The notes: a model not told the origin generated them from the sequence alone. DNA of 64,000 bases from Lucinisca nassula (GCA_963580285.1 OY757010.1:214180138-214244137); one strand, 5' to 3'; positions 52,385 through 63,440 are shown, numbered from the stretch's first letter. Made by a program: numbers and translations.

Positions 52385-53450
52385 AGTCATGTTGGTCAAA
52401 TCATAGAAAAACCTTGTTTTCAGTCTTTAGATGCCACAGTTTTGGTTCAGTCATCATCAAACATGGCAGTCTCGATAGCTCAATGGTTAGCGCATTTGAC
52501 TTACGATCGAGAGGTTGTGCGTTCGAATATGCCCACAGGAGCCGAGGTGTGTCCTTGGGCAAGACAGGTTATGCCACTGCCCCACTCCACCATTGTGTAA
52601 ATGGGTAGCAGTGGTGTAAAAGTCACTGCCCCTCTATCACGTGCATGATAACATCCAGAATGAGTGCTGGAGAGCGATTCAAATAAACTTGAAGCTTTCA
52701 TCGGAAACTAAAATAAATTAGCATAAACTAGTGATGATAAACTAAACATACTCCGAATGATCACCTTGACAATGTCTCGGTCATATTTGAATTTGGGTCA
52801 TGCCAGGTCTAAAAAGTAGGTCAGTAGGTCAAATCATAATAAAACATTGTGATCACTCTTGAGGTCACAATTTTGGTCCAATCATCATCAAACTTGCTCA
52901 GAATAATCAGCCTGACAATATCTTGGTCAAATATGAATATGGGTCTTGTCACTCTTGTGGGATCAAAAACTAGGTCAGTAGCTCATATCATAGAAAATCC
53001 TTGTGAACACTCTTGAGGCCACAGTTTTGTTCAAATCATCATCAAACTTCCTGAGAATGATCATCCTGACAATAGCACAGAATGATCATCATGACATTAT
53101 CTCCGTCAGGTTTTAATATGGGTCATGTCAGATCAAAAATTAGGTCAGATCAAAGAAAAACCTCGTGAACACTTGAGACCACAGATATGGTCCAATCATC
53201 ATCAAACTGAATTATCATCTTGACAATATTTCAGTCAAGTTTGAATATGGGTCATGTTGGGTCAAAAAGTAGGTTAGTAGGTCAAATCATAGAAAAACAT
53301 TGTAGGCACACAAAAAAAAAAGTCATCCAGTCATCAAACTTGCTCTGAATGATCATCTTGACAATATCTCGGTCAGGTTTGAATATGGGTCATATTGGGT
53401 CAAAAAGTAGGTCAGTGGGTCAAATCATAGAAAAACCTTGTTAAAATGAC
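52385..53450 (+). repeat. H1-type core array, interrupted by S5
   Basis: Diverged units of about 145 bp (CATAGAAAAACCTTGTGAAC, AACTTGCTCAGAATGATCA) as in 40335 and 48146. No H1 ends are present. An S5 SINE sits in one unit. Confidence 0.7.
52465..52743 (+). mobile_element. S5 SINE, Val(TAC)-like head
   Basis: TCTCGATAGCTCAATGGTTA (box A), a TTTGA-CTTACGA-TCGAG anticodon arm, and GTGCGTTCGAATATGCCC (box B). The body has GGTGTGTCCTTGGGCAAGAC and GGTAGCAGTGGTGTAAAAG, and ends AGCATAAACTAGTGATG. AAACAT flanks it (52459-52464, 52744-52749), and the split H1 unit rejoins across it. Confidence 0.75.
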
Positions 53451-53595
53451 ATGTTCTGATCCATGTCTTTGCTGCTTTTAGTATCAACATTTCTTGTAAA
53501 CATTAATCAGTGTCTTTTGGTGGAGACATTTAGAAATAAAATCAATACAGGCAAAATCTAATTTTCATCCAGTGTTCATTTAAATGTCAGTATAG

Positions 53596-53813
53596 CTTAA
53601 GCCATTTTTTACCAGAAACCCCATAACAATATGTTGGAAAAAGGGCTGGGCCAGATTAGATGATGCAGAGCATGGCATCTGATCAGGGCCTACACTGTTA
53701 CCAAAAAGTTAAGCCATTTTTCATATAAATTTTAAAGCTAACAAAATGAATGGACTCCTATTATATATGAGGAGGAATATTCAGTTTGGTATAAAATGGG
53801 CTAAACTATTTCT
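53596..53813 (+). mobile_element. M-II MITE, diverged
   Basis: TTTACCAGAAACCCCATAAC, core GGCCAGATTAGATGATGCAG / GGCATCTGATCAGGGCC, then GGACTCCTATTATATATGAG and TTTGGTATAAAATGGGC. Confidence 0.6.
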
Positions 53814-53865
53814 TTTAAATAGCTCATTAGACTTTGGCATGTCTTTGTGTCATTCAGTTTGTTGT

Positions 53866-54035
53866 AATGATCCTAAGTATTGGGACAGATATGCCTTCGC
53901 AAACAAACAGTCTGATCAGGGTCTACACTGTTTGCCATTCTGTCACCACTTTTAGCATTCTTTGGAATCTTTGCTGGATTGTGAAACAAATTTGTTAAAG
54001 TTTTTGGACAATTCGTACAGCAAGTCCTTAAGGTG
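53866..54035 (+). mobile_element. M-III MITE, one arm lost
   Basis: AATGATCCTAAGTATTGGGA, then TCTGATCAGGGTCTACACTG, TTGCTGGATTGTGAAAC and CAGCAAGTCCTTAAGGTGTT. Confidence 0.65.
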
Positions 54036-54043
54036 TTCAGCCT

Positions 54044-54266
54044 TTAACCCATTTTATGCGGGAAACCTCTAAAGGTGTACCTTGGCACACAGTGCTGGCC
54101 CAGATCAGGCTCCGCAGAACGTGGCATCTGATCAGGTCCTGCACTATTTGCTTACAGAATTTTCTGTCAAAAATGGAATAAAAAATAGATCTCAAACCCC
54201 TTATATGACAAATGTACTTGGCCAACATATAGCAAGGGAAGAGTCCACTAGCGTACAATGGGTTAA
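54044..54266 (+). mobile_element. M-II MITE flanked by TTAA
   Basis: TTAACCCATTTTATGCGGGA at the left and GCGTACAATGGGTTAA at the right. Core CCCAGATCAGGCTCCGCAG / GGCATCTGATCAGGTCC. Confidence 0.7.
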
Positions 54267-54354
54267 GGATTTTTATGATAGTAGAATTTGCGTGGTATTA
54301 TGATCCTGTCTATAGTGAACTGTTTGAAATTGGACATACCAGTAACAGAATAGC

Positions 54355-54420
54355 AGTGTTGATCCTGATCAGACAGCTGATTATGAGCCATCTCATCTGG
54401 ATCTGCACTGTTTACATAGT
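54355..54420 (+). mobile_element. Hairpin-core MITE fragment
   Basis: GTTGATCCTGATCAGACAGC and CATCTCATCTGGATCTGCAC retain a diverged core; the ends are not recognisable. Confidence 0.4.
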
Positions 54421-54479
54421 ACCTGTTTTGATCTATAGGATGTTTTCAAACATTTGTTTCTGATTTTCAAAGGATGTAA

Positions 54480-55052
54480 GTCAATTTTTATGCCAGATCA
54501 TCGGGGTGATTTTACATCTCAGCTGAGCCGATGATCCACATGGATATCAGGCTTAATTAGGCAGGCGTAAGTCCGTCTCTTGTCATCTTACAGCATCAAA
54601 ATTTGTGCACCGCTTTAGACATGCCTTCTTGTAATCCAGCACTGGAAAAAACAACAACACAGAAATACATGTACATACCTTAAAAATGAAATCTACTGCA
54701 GTACATGCAAGGAAACCTATCAAGTTTGGCAGGACTGTTTGAATCAAAGTACTGATAGTGCTGATGGGGCAATGGTTTGTAATCTTTGGATAGCATTAGG
54801 CAAATTTTGCATCTTGTTAGTACAATGTATTTTTTTTTTTTAAAAATCAGGCTAAAGAATATAGTAGTTTAAATAGGGCTAGAATATATTGGGGGCCTAA
54901 TTTGATGGAACTAGCTAATCTGGCCCAGAAAATTTGTACATGTGACGGTTTTCATGTCTTTGATCCAAAGCAGAAATCTTAACAGAAGACATTAACTACA
55001 GCCCAGTATCTGAGGGACTGTTTGGTCACCAAAATTGTTGTTGTGGTTGTTA
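54480..55052. other. No recognised feature
   Basis: A short inverted repeat ATCATCGGGG...CCGATGAT lies at 54498-54535. No gene or repeat family could be supported. Confidence 0.35.
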
Positions 55053-55265
55053 TTAACTCTTATCTTGCTGTTCAAGACAACCCCTATCATTGCAAACAGT
55101 GTAGATGCAGATCAGATGGCTTCTGAAGAAGCCATCTGATCAGAATCTACACTGTTTGGCATTCAGTTTATGAATTAGTAGCAATAAATTACATCAAGTA
55201 ATTTGATTGGTTGATAGACAGAAATGGGTGTGGCTTAAATGAATATTCAGCAAGATAAGGGTTAA
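55053..55265 (+). mobile_element. M-I MITE flanked by TTAA
   Basis: TTAACTCTTATCTTGCTG at the left, CAGCAAGATAAGGGTTAA at the right. Core CAGATCAGATGGCTTCTGA / AGAAGCCATCTGATCAG. 213 bp. Confidence 0.85.
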
Positions 55266-55819
55266 TTGCCATTTTAGAAAAAAAAAAGTTTATTTTTCCT
55301 TATCATATCTTGCAAGTATTTAACTATATAAATTTATAAATGATATATTGATGTTTACAAGAATATCAAATCTGTTGAAAATAGTTTCTAAAGTGGTTAC
55401 TTTCATCATCCCCTATTTTAATAAAGTATCAATAAAATGGTTGTCACTTGATTCTCCATTACCTATCCCCACTTAGAACACCTAGGTAGAATAATTGTGG
55501 AATAGGAACTATTGTGTCCCGGTTTTGTGATAGTTTGGGGCAAAACATCTCCAGCACTAAAAGTCCTATTACCGCGGTGTAAGTCACCAGTGTTACCCTC
55601 ACCCGCTGTTATAAGATGGGTCTCTCCTTAAAATCCCACTCGTTCGATTGTGCATGCTCTAAAAAACACTAGCCAGTTCTATGTCGTCAAAAAATGTGAT
55701 TAGATGTTTTCTATAACAAAACTTCTTTATTGACCAGAAACGTCCCAAAAATGATTGATGTGTGTATTCTTTACCAGGAGGAATATAATTGAACTCTGCT
55801 ATACTTTCTAATGCCCATT
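55266..55819. other. No recognised feature
   Basis: No coding frame or shared repeat was supported. Confidence 0.35.
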
Positions 55820-55995
55820 TCATTCTGAATGGAATCTGCTACCTAAAGAAGTACAAGATCATTTCAAAATTTAGGGATGTCAGGTTGTGTTTTCTTCAAA
55901 ATTTATGCGGGAAATAGTTAAACTGTTTGCAAATAGCATAGGCCCGGATCAGAAGCCACAGAAGGCGGCATTTGATCTGGACCTGCACTGTTTTA
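55820..55995 (-). mobile_element. M-II MITE, partial
   Basis: The GGGATGTCAGGTTGTGTTTT and CAAATAGCATAGGCCCGGAT blocks match M-II in reverse; both ends are decayed. Confidence 0.55.
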
Positions 55996-56057
55996 TCACC
56001 CGCTATTTTTTCTTGAATATAATTGAACTCTGCTATATTTTCTATAACTGAGTACTT

Positions 56058-56240
56058 TTAACCCATTCTGTACTGCATTATATGAGCACAAGATCATTTC
56101 AAAATTTAGGATGCCAGGTTGTGTTTTCTTCATAATTTATTTTGAAAATAGTAAATTATTTGCAAACAGCATAGGCCCAGATCACACGCCACAGAAGGTA
56201 GCATTTGAACTGGATCTGCACTGTTTGCCAGTTACCCGTT
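56058..56240 (-). mobile_element. M-II MITE, truncated by S1
   Basis: TTTTAACCCATTCTGTACTG at one end, GATGCCAGGTTGTGTTTTCT, then core CCCAGATCACACGCCACAG. It ends at TTACCCGTTTTGGGTT, where an S1 copy starts. Confidence 0.6.
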
Positions 56241-56242
56241 TT

Positions 56243-56485
56243 GGGTTAGATGTTGCTTCCGATTTTTTGGGGCTTTTACCCGACATTGAGATGAAATGAC
56301 ATCTCAAGCCCTACTGCCTAATGAAACCAATAGGGTCTATAAGCATGGACGGGCCGACTCTCACCGCTCTGCCTGAACAGGCTTAGATCCTTTAAGCGGT
56401 TTACCAGTACTCGTGTGCGGGTTGGTTTCAGCTCTGCATGGAAGCATCATGCAGCCCATATATTTCTTCAAGCCCCGATGCAGAT
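56243..56485 (-). mobile_element. S1 SINE, 3' truncated
   Basis: GATGTTGCTTCCGATTTTTT through CAGCCCATATATTTCTTCAA and GCCCCGATG. The tail half beyond the GGAAGCAAC block is missing. Confidence 0.7.
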
Positions 56486-57141
56486 GGTTGTTACTTATCT
56501 CCTGTTGTCTTTCAACAACACATTCAAATTCAAGAGACATCAGACCTCTGAAGCCATTAGGCTGATTGGGTTCAGTTTTTATCTGTAGCCTCTTTGGGCG
56601 CAGGGATTCCATGGTTAATTAAAATACATGGCTGCCAGCAGGCAGTGCTCCCTAAGCTCTGGTGAGCATAGTGGCCCATGGGCCTCATGTTCTGAGTTTA
56701 TATACAAAGTCAGCATTAAATTTGTGCTCCGAGAGACCTTGCTGCAGAAGAGATTTAAGTCCCAACATTGAATTTTGAAATGAAATCGGAATGGCAAGTA
56801 TAAAATTAGAAAAAGCTTTGCGAAGTTTATGATACCAATAACACTGATTAAGAAGTTTAGCAGTTAACAATTTATTATGAGTGTTGAAGTCAGTTAGCTG
56901 ATGAGACACTCTGACAGAACAAATTAATTGCAAAATATAAATGCCAGAGCATGTCGCACGAGGGACAACACCACCCAAAAATAGGAAAATTTACAATTTC
57001 AACATAAAATCATATTGCTTATCATAAATTTTTTTTCAGTAAAAAAGCCTGATTTTACATGTACATCTGCTGACTGGATGGTTTACCTGAATATCTAGCT
57101 TGATTTTACATCTGCTGAGCAGTCAATTTGCATGGCATGTC
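56486..57141. other. No recognised feature
   Basis: Contains two TGATTTTACATCTGCTGA-type short repeats (about 57049 and 57101). No coding frame was supported. Confidence 0.35.
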
Positions 57142-57156
57142 AAGCTTGCTTTCACA

Positions 57157-57820
57157 GGCCCCCGCCCATCAGGGCTTGAAGAAATAGATGGGCTGCATGA
57201 TGCTTCAAGACAGAGCTGAAACCGACCTGCACACGAGTACTGGTAAACTGCTTAGAGGATCTAAGCCTGCCCAGGCAAAGGGGTGCGAGTCGGCCCATCC
57301 ATGCTTATAAACCCTATTGGTTTCATTTGGCGGCAGAGATTGAGATGTCATTTCATCTCGATGTTGGGTAAAAGTCCGACAAAATTGGAAGCAACACTAC
57401 TATTTTAGCTTAAAAAACAATTAGTAAGTTCAAAACGCGGAAAAAAGTGACAAAAATAATTTCAAGATTAAGTATTTCATCTTTACAAACAAATACTTTT
57501 TGAGCCAAACAATGCTGTCCTCGCCCATTGGGACTTGAAGAAAAAAATGGGCTGCATGATGCTTCCACGCAGAGCTGAAACCAACAGCACATTAGCACTG
57601 GTAAACCGCTTAGAGGTTCTTAGCATGCCCAGGGAAAGTGGTGCGAGGTGGACCATCCATGCAAACAAACCCCATTGGTTTCATTGGGCGGCAGGGCTTG
57701 AGGTGTCATTTCATCTCAATGTCGGGTAAAAGTTCCACAAAATTGGAAGCAACATCTCCAAAATGACCTATACAGTGTTGACGGGGACGTTAAACCTCAA
57801 ATCAAACAAACAAACAAACA
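57157..57820 (+). mobile_element. S1 SINE dimer within one target duplication
   Basis: The first S1 (57157-57395) has the complete head GGCCCCCGCCCATCAGGGCT but stops at AAAATTGGAAGCAAC. About 115 bp of unrelated sequence follows, then a second S1 (57518-57820) with head and full tail ATCAAACAAACAAACAAAC. AAGCTTGCTTTCACA flanks the whole unit (57142-57156, 57821-57835). Confidence 0.8.
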
Positions 57821-57966
57821 AAGCTTGCTTTCACATCTGCCGTTAGACAATTCACATGTGATGTGATGCTTGATTTTGCATTTATACTGTCAGCAGATGA
57901 TTCAATGGAATGTCTGATCTGGGCTTGTACTGTTTGCCAATGACTCATATTGGAGTTTCCCATATA

Positions 57967-58260
57967 CAATTTTTTTTTAATTTGTGGTTTAACGTCCCTG
58001 TATAGGTCATTTTGGCGACATTGCTTGTAATTTTGTGGGTCTTTTACCCGACATTGAGATGAAATGACATCTCAAGCCCTGTCGCCCAATGAAACCAATA
58101 GAGTTTATAACCATGGACGGTCCAACTTACATTGCTTTGCCTGGACATTCTTAGATCCTCTAAAAGGGTTTACCAATACTCTTGTGCGGTCAGTTTCAGC
58201 TCTGCGTGGAAACATCATGCGTCCCATCTATTTCTTCATGCCCCAATGGGCGGTGACCGT
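57967..58260 (-). mobile_element. S1 SINE with 8-bp target duplication
   Basis: Minus-strand copy from the tail (TTGTGGTTTAACGTCCCTG) to the head (ATGCCCCAATGGGCGGTGAC). CCCATATA flanks both sides (57959-57966, 58261-58268). It splits a decayed M-II copy, whose pieces lie at about 57895-57966 and 58261-58279. Confidence 0.8.
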
Positions 58261-58296
58261 CCCATATAAAATGGGTTAACAATGAAGCTACCACAA

Positions 58297-58690
58297 TGAG
58301 CCTAAGTATTGGGACAGACAGGCCTAAGCAAATGGTGCAGACCCAGATCAGACTGCTAGAGCAGTCTGATCAGGGTCTGCACTGTTTGCCATTCTGTCTG
58401 CACTTTTTAGCCTCTTTGCTGGAGTGTGAAACAAATTTGTTAACCCTTGTCCTGCTAATCCCGGTTATGCCTTATCTTTGAAACAATGTAGATCCAGATC
58501 AGATGGCTTCTGACGAAGCCATCTGATCAGAATCTACATTGTTTGCCATTCAGATTGTGAATTTGTTGCAATAATTAGCATCAAGTAATCTGATTGGTTG
58601 ATAATCAGTAGTGGGTGTGGCATAATTGAATATTTAGCAGGACAAGGGTTAAAATTTTAGGAGAATCACATCAAGTCCCCAATTTACTGT
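58297..58690 (+). mobile_element. M-III MITE split by M-I
   Basis: TAAGTATTGGGACAGACAGG, core CCAGATCAGACTGCT / AGAGCAGTCTGATCAGGG, CTTTGCTGGAGTGTGAAAC and TTTGTTAA, then after the M-I insert AAATTTTAGGAGAATC and CATCAAGTCCCC. The uninterrupted sequence is visible at 23609-23825. Confidence 0.8.
58440..58652 (+). mobile_element. M-I MITE in a proven TTAA site
   Basis: TTAACCCTTGTCCTGCTAAT at the left, TTTAGCAGGACAAGGGTTAA at the right. Core CCAGATCAGATGGCTTCTGA / CGAAGCCATCTGATCAG. 213 bp. The host M-III has a single TTAA at the same place in its other copy. Confidence 0.92.
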
Positions 58691-58728
58691 AAATTAGTCT
58701 CTACATGTATTTTGAATGATAACTGACA

Positions 58729-58761
58729 TAGGTGAGGGCACTGGCCCATCATGGTCCTCTT
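58729..58761 (+). mobile_element. H1 3' end remnant
   Basis: ATAGGTGAGGGCACTGGCCC and a TGGTCC-type partner, then CTCTTG before T, match the H1 end. Nothing else of H1 is present. Confidence 0.5.
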
Positions 58762-59062
58762 GTTTTCAGGAGAAATTGCAGAATTATCCCTGGAATTATC
58801 ACCAAATAATGGCAAGTGTTCGTGCTGAGCCGATGAATCAATATTTTCTTGGAATCTCAAGTGATATAAAAATATTGGATTAGTCGGTAATTGAGTTTCA
58901 TTGTTAGTCGTTACAGTGTTTTGTTATGCAATAAAATCAAGACTTTTTTTCTGTAATTTAGGACACCTTGACTCCACTGTAATTACCCTATTGTTTTAGT
59001 AAAATATAATTTTGTTGTCTGGAGGGACACCATGTTAATTAGTCTGTGTAATAAATAGCCTT

Positions 59063-59276
59063 TTAACCCATTATGTATGGAAACCCCAAAATGGGTACCC
59101 TGGCAAACAGTGCAGGCCCAGATCAGACGCCACATTCTGTGGCGTCTGATCTGGGCCTACACTGTTTGCATAAAGTTCAGCCATTTTCCAAACAAATTTT
59201 GAAGAAACCACCACCTGACACCCCTAAATGTGCCATATATAAGGAGGAATATTCCATTTGGTACAAAAAAGGTTAA
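59063..59276 (+). mobile_element. M-II MITE flanked by TTAA
   Basis: TTAACCCATTATGTATGGAA at the left, GGTACAAAAAAGGTTAA at the right. The core GCCCAGATCAGACGCCACA pairs with TGTGGCGTCTGATCTGGGC. 214 bp. Confidence 0.85.
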
Positions 59277-59454
59277 ATCCCAATTTTAAGAGAGAAAAGT
59301 TGTGTGTACAAGGGTATACATTATGCCAAGTTAGCTTATATTGTAGCCTGGTGCCCTTCATCTCTCTGTCTAGGCTTTTAATTTTCAACAGCTCCTTTAA
59401 ACGGTGTGATATTGACTTGAAACTGGGCTCGGGGCACTCAGGTGACTAGCAGAT

Positions 59455-59882
59455 TAAGAAAAAGTATTTCTTCCACACAAGACATAACCTGGGATAGAAA
59501 TTTATGTTCTGACCCTGGTGTTCCAACCCAATATCAAATATTCCTGAGTGTTTGATAAAATTTATGTACTGGTTGAATACGACCTCGTATGCGCCGTCTT
59601 TAAGGTTGACGTCATGCACGTTACGTGACGTCACTAAACATTCCTATAGTGTCATCACAATATGGCGGACGTCGGTAACCGAAGTGACTGCAGCATTAAA
59701 AATCCGCGCTAAAATAGAAGCTATGCAAGGAAAAGAATCCTATATGGTGTGAGGGGTGGGTAGAAAAATCCGTCCCTCGGGATCACTGTCCAGCATTACT
59801 CGGCAAGCCTCGTGATGCTGGACAGTGATCCTCGGGACAGATTTTTCCATCCATCCCTCACACCCATATAAGATTCTTATAT
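59455..59882 (+). repeat. 0.45-kb repeat with CRE-like sites and a large hairpin, copy 1
   Basis: GGGATAGAAATTTATGTTCT, TACTGGTTGAATACGACCTC, two TGACGTCA palindromes (about 59609 and 59626) separated by TGCACGTTACG, and ACAATATGGCGGACGTCGG. A long inverted repeat (about 59728-59878; arms of about 70 bp around CACTGTCCAGCATTA) closes the unit. No coding frame. Confidence 0.8.
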
Positions 59883-60550
59883 TCCACCATGGCCACCATC
59901 TTGAAAATCAGTTTTGAACTAACTTCTCTGAAGTGAAAGGCCAGTTGACTCGATCAGCACTAGGGCAACTTGTAGATCAAGAGCCTGATCAGAAGTCCAA
60001 GATATGACCACAACAATGGCCAAAAAGTAAATTGACTCAAAATTTGGTAGGAAGTGCATGCATCAGGGCAACTTGTAGACCCATAACATGCCAATCCCGA
60101 CAATTGTTGTCTGCTTTGACGTCTGCTGGTTACTTTAAAAGTAATTTTTACAAACAGTGTGGACCCAAATCAGACTGCTCCTTTAGGTCCACACTGTTTG
60201 CCTGGGTGCAATAATATTTTTAAAAAGTTTGCAAAACAATTTAGCAGACGAGATAAGCAGACAACATTTTCAGATGTAGTTTTCCTCTATGTATTAAGGG
60301 TTAAAATCGTTCTGATAAGAAATCTAAGATGGCCAGTTGGCCACCACTCTTGCCATCTTGAAAAACTATTTTTAAAATTCTTCTCCAGAAAGGGGAATTA
60401 ACACTTAACTTGGTAGGAAGTATCTAGGTGACTTGCGGATCAGAAATAAATAACATACTCGCCATCGGAAGTCAAGTTGGCAGCCATGATGAACTTCTGC
60501 TGAATTTCAAGGTCACAGAACTTGGACTCAAAACTTGGGTGACTTACAGA

Positions 60551-60779
60551 TTAACCCAGTAAGTACCAGAAAACCCAAAACGAGTACCCTGGCAAACAGT
60601 GCAGGCCCAGATCAGACGCCGCAGAACGCGGTGTCTGATCAGGGCCTACACTATTTGCAAAAGTTCAGCAATTTTCCAAATAAATTTTGAAGACAAACAC
60701 AACCTGACACCTCTAAATTTGGAAATGGACTCCTGCTATATATAAGAAGGAAGATTCCGTTCGGTACAAAAAGGGTTAA
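60551..60779 (+). mobile_element. M-II MITE flanked by TTAA
   Basis: TTAACCCAGTAAGTACCAGA at the left, GGTACAAAAAGGGTTAA at the right. Core CCCAGATCAGACGCCGCAG / GCGGTGTCTGATCAGGGCC. This is the best-preserved long M-II. Confidence 0.85.
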
Positions 60780-60860
60780 ATATAGCTAAAATCATTCTGA
60801 ACAGAAATCCAAGATAGCCACCATGGCTGCCATCTTTAAAAGCTTTTGAACTTTTGAACC

Positions 60861-61073
60861 TTAACCCTTATCTTACTGAATATTCATTTAAGCCACACCC
60901 ATTTCTGTCTATCAACCAATCAAATTACTTGATGTAATTTATTGCTACAAATTTATAAACTGAATACCAAACAGTGTAGATCCTGATAAGATGGCTTCTT
61001 TAGAAGCCATCTGATCTGGATCTACACTGTTTGCAAAGATAGAGGTTGTCGGGAACAGCAAGATAAGGGTTAA
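60861..61073 (-). mobile_element. M-I MITE flanked by TTAA
   Basis: TTAACCCTTATCTTACTGAA at the left, AACAGCAAGATAAGGGTTAA at the right; opposite orientation to 55053. Core GTAGATCCTGATAAGATGGC / GCCATCTGATCTGGATCTAC. 213 bp. Confidence 0.85.
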
Positions 61074-61966
61074 AACCTTTTGAACTTCTTGACTGATGAA
61101 ATTGATCGACTTGTAGATAAAAAAAAAAAAATTATGCCATGAAAAAATAAAATTACTCTGATCAGAAATCCAAGATATAGCTTACGCTGCCATCTTGAAA
61201 ATCTATTTTGAACTTCTACTGAACCAGAAATTCAGTAAACTCGAGGCAACTTACAACTAAAATCATTCAAAGTGGAAATCCTAGATGGCTGCCATCTTGA
61301 ATATGAATTTTGAACTTTTTGTGAACAAAAGGCAGATTGACTCTAAACTTTGTAGGAAGTATTGAGGCAATTTAAGTACATCTAGAATAGCTAAAATCTT
61401 TCAATTGTGAAATCGACTGCCATCTTGAAAATCTAAACTGAGCATCCTCTGCTGAACCCAAAGGAGGATTGACGTGAAATTTTAAGGCATTATTATGGTG
61501 ATAAACCATAGAACCTGATCCTAATTAAGTTCAAGGTGGTTGCCGTCTTGAAATCTTTTAATCAGGAGTTTCTTTTTCTGAGCTGAACAGATGGATCTGA
61601 AACTGGGTTGGAAGTTTTGGAATGATTCGTTTGAACTTTAATAGTCTTTTTTTTTTTTCGAGCTAAAATAGTATTGTGTGTACATCATAGTGGGTGCCTT
61701 GTGTGTGCACCTCCTCTTACAGTAGACTAAGAGGACTACCGTATTATTCCCATTTAGTGCCCTGGGCACGTAAAAAATTGGAAAAAGAGGAGGTGCTTAT
61801 TATAGACAAAAATCTTACTAGCACAGAGAGTTTAAAACCCATTACACGCAGTAGTTTTCCATAAGAATATGGTGGAAATGACATGTTAGCATCAAGTGGT
61901 CAACACAGACACTCTTTGATAGTAGGGAGTTTAGAGATACCTTGCATGATATGATGATGATCCTGT

Positions 61967-62822
61967 CTGTCTGTTTGTTTGTTTGTTTGTTGGTTTGTAT
62001 GTGGACAACTTTAACGTTGGTCATAACTTTTGAACCGTTGGAGGTAGAGTATTCATATTTGGCTTGAAGGCTCCTGGTGACAAGTGCTTGACATTCATGC
62101 AAAAAAATTTGACCTGTGACCTTGACCTTTGACCTACTTAAAAGAAAAAAATAACATTGGTCATAACTTTTGAACCACTTGAGATACAGCCTTCATATTT
62201 GGCATGCATGTTTCTTGTGACAAAAGCTTTACATTCATGCAAAAAGTTTTGACCTGTGACCTTGACTTTTGACCTATTTAAAATAAAAAAATAACATTTT
62301 GGTCATAAATTTGGAACCATTTAAGATACGGCCTTCATATTTTGCATGTAGGTTTCTTGTGACAAGAGCTTTACATTCACACAAAAAATTTTGACCTGTG
62401 ACCTTGACTTTTGACCTACATAAAAGAAAAAGTTAACATTGGTCATAACTTTTGAGCCGTTTTAGATACAGCCTTCATATTTGGCATGTAGGTTCCTAGT
62501 AACAAGAGCTTTGCATTCATGCAAAAAATTTTGACCTGTGACCTTGACCTTTGAACTACTTATAAGAAAACATTAACATTTTGGTCATAACTTTCGAACC
62601 GTTTGGGATAGAGCCTTCATATTTTGGCATGTAGGTTCCTTGTGATAAGAGCTTTACATTCATACAATTTTAAGATAGAGCCTTCATATTTGGCATGTAA
62701 GTTCCTTGTGCCAAGGGCTTCCCACTGAAACCAAAAATCTTGACCTTGACTTTGAACTGTGACCAACTTTGAAAAAAAATGACCATGCCCGGGGACATGT
62801 TTGGTTTCACAAACACATCTTG
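61967..62822 (+). mobile_element. H2-like element, 5' decayed
   Basis: CTGTCTGTCTGTTTGTTTGT tract, about six units of about 120 bp (GGTCATAACTTTTGAACC, GACCTGTGACCTTGACC), then 3' CATGCCCGGGGACAT, a GGTTTCACAAACAC-type hairpin and CTTG at 62819-62822 before T. The 5' hairpin is not recognisable. Confidence 0.65.
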
Positions 62823-63440
62823 TTTTTAAGCCAAAATTGTGTTGCATATAGATCTTGTGTACGTGGGGCTGTGGGTGGGGACGGGGGTTGGACATGGGGC
62901 AGTGATTAACAACTTGACAAAAATGTGGGAGACATAAATTCCCTGTGGAATTTGCTTCTTGAGAATTTTGCTTTCTACATAGATGTATAAGGTTTTTTTT
63001 TTTATTTTTTTTTTAACATAATGGAATATGATACTCAAGGCCTAGTTTTTCAAAGCAACCTTAGCTTAATAAACTCGTTTGCTTTATATCAAAATGTTAA
63101 CTGTTCTTGCAAGAATTCTGGTATTTTTGCTGAAAAATTATGAAAAGCTTTTGCAATTCTAGCAAGAACATTATCTAATACTCTAGTTGTTTTGCTGAAA
63201 AAATCTGAGTACCGGTAGCTTTTGCAAAACCTACTCACATTTTTTTTTTCAACACAAAGTATAAGTGTGTTTGTTGTATTAAATGTTCAAAATGTTAACT
63301 TTACATCAACAAAATTGTTAGATTTTAACTGTAGCACCCAGGGGCCGGTTGTTCAAAGCTAACGACATCATTAGTTAACATATCTTTAAAACTTTGATCG
63401 TTTAATATGGCAAATGTGCTATTAATATTTTTGCTGAAAA
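62823..63440. other. No recognised feature
   Basis: A-rich and T-rich tracts and short repeats of GCTGAAAAA...AGCTTTTGCA type (about 63127, 63190, 63430). No coding frame. Confidence 0.35.

Larger units (their letters stand above)
59885..61660 (+). repeat. GCCATCTTGAAAATC core array
   Basis: Diverged units of about 130-165 bp with GCCATCTTGAAAATC, TTGAACTTC and GGCAACTTGTAGATC, similar in style to the cores of the 24504 element. M-II (60551), M-I (60861) and an M-III fragment (60150-60215) have inserted. No H ends were located. Confidence 0.55.
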
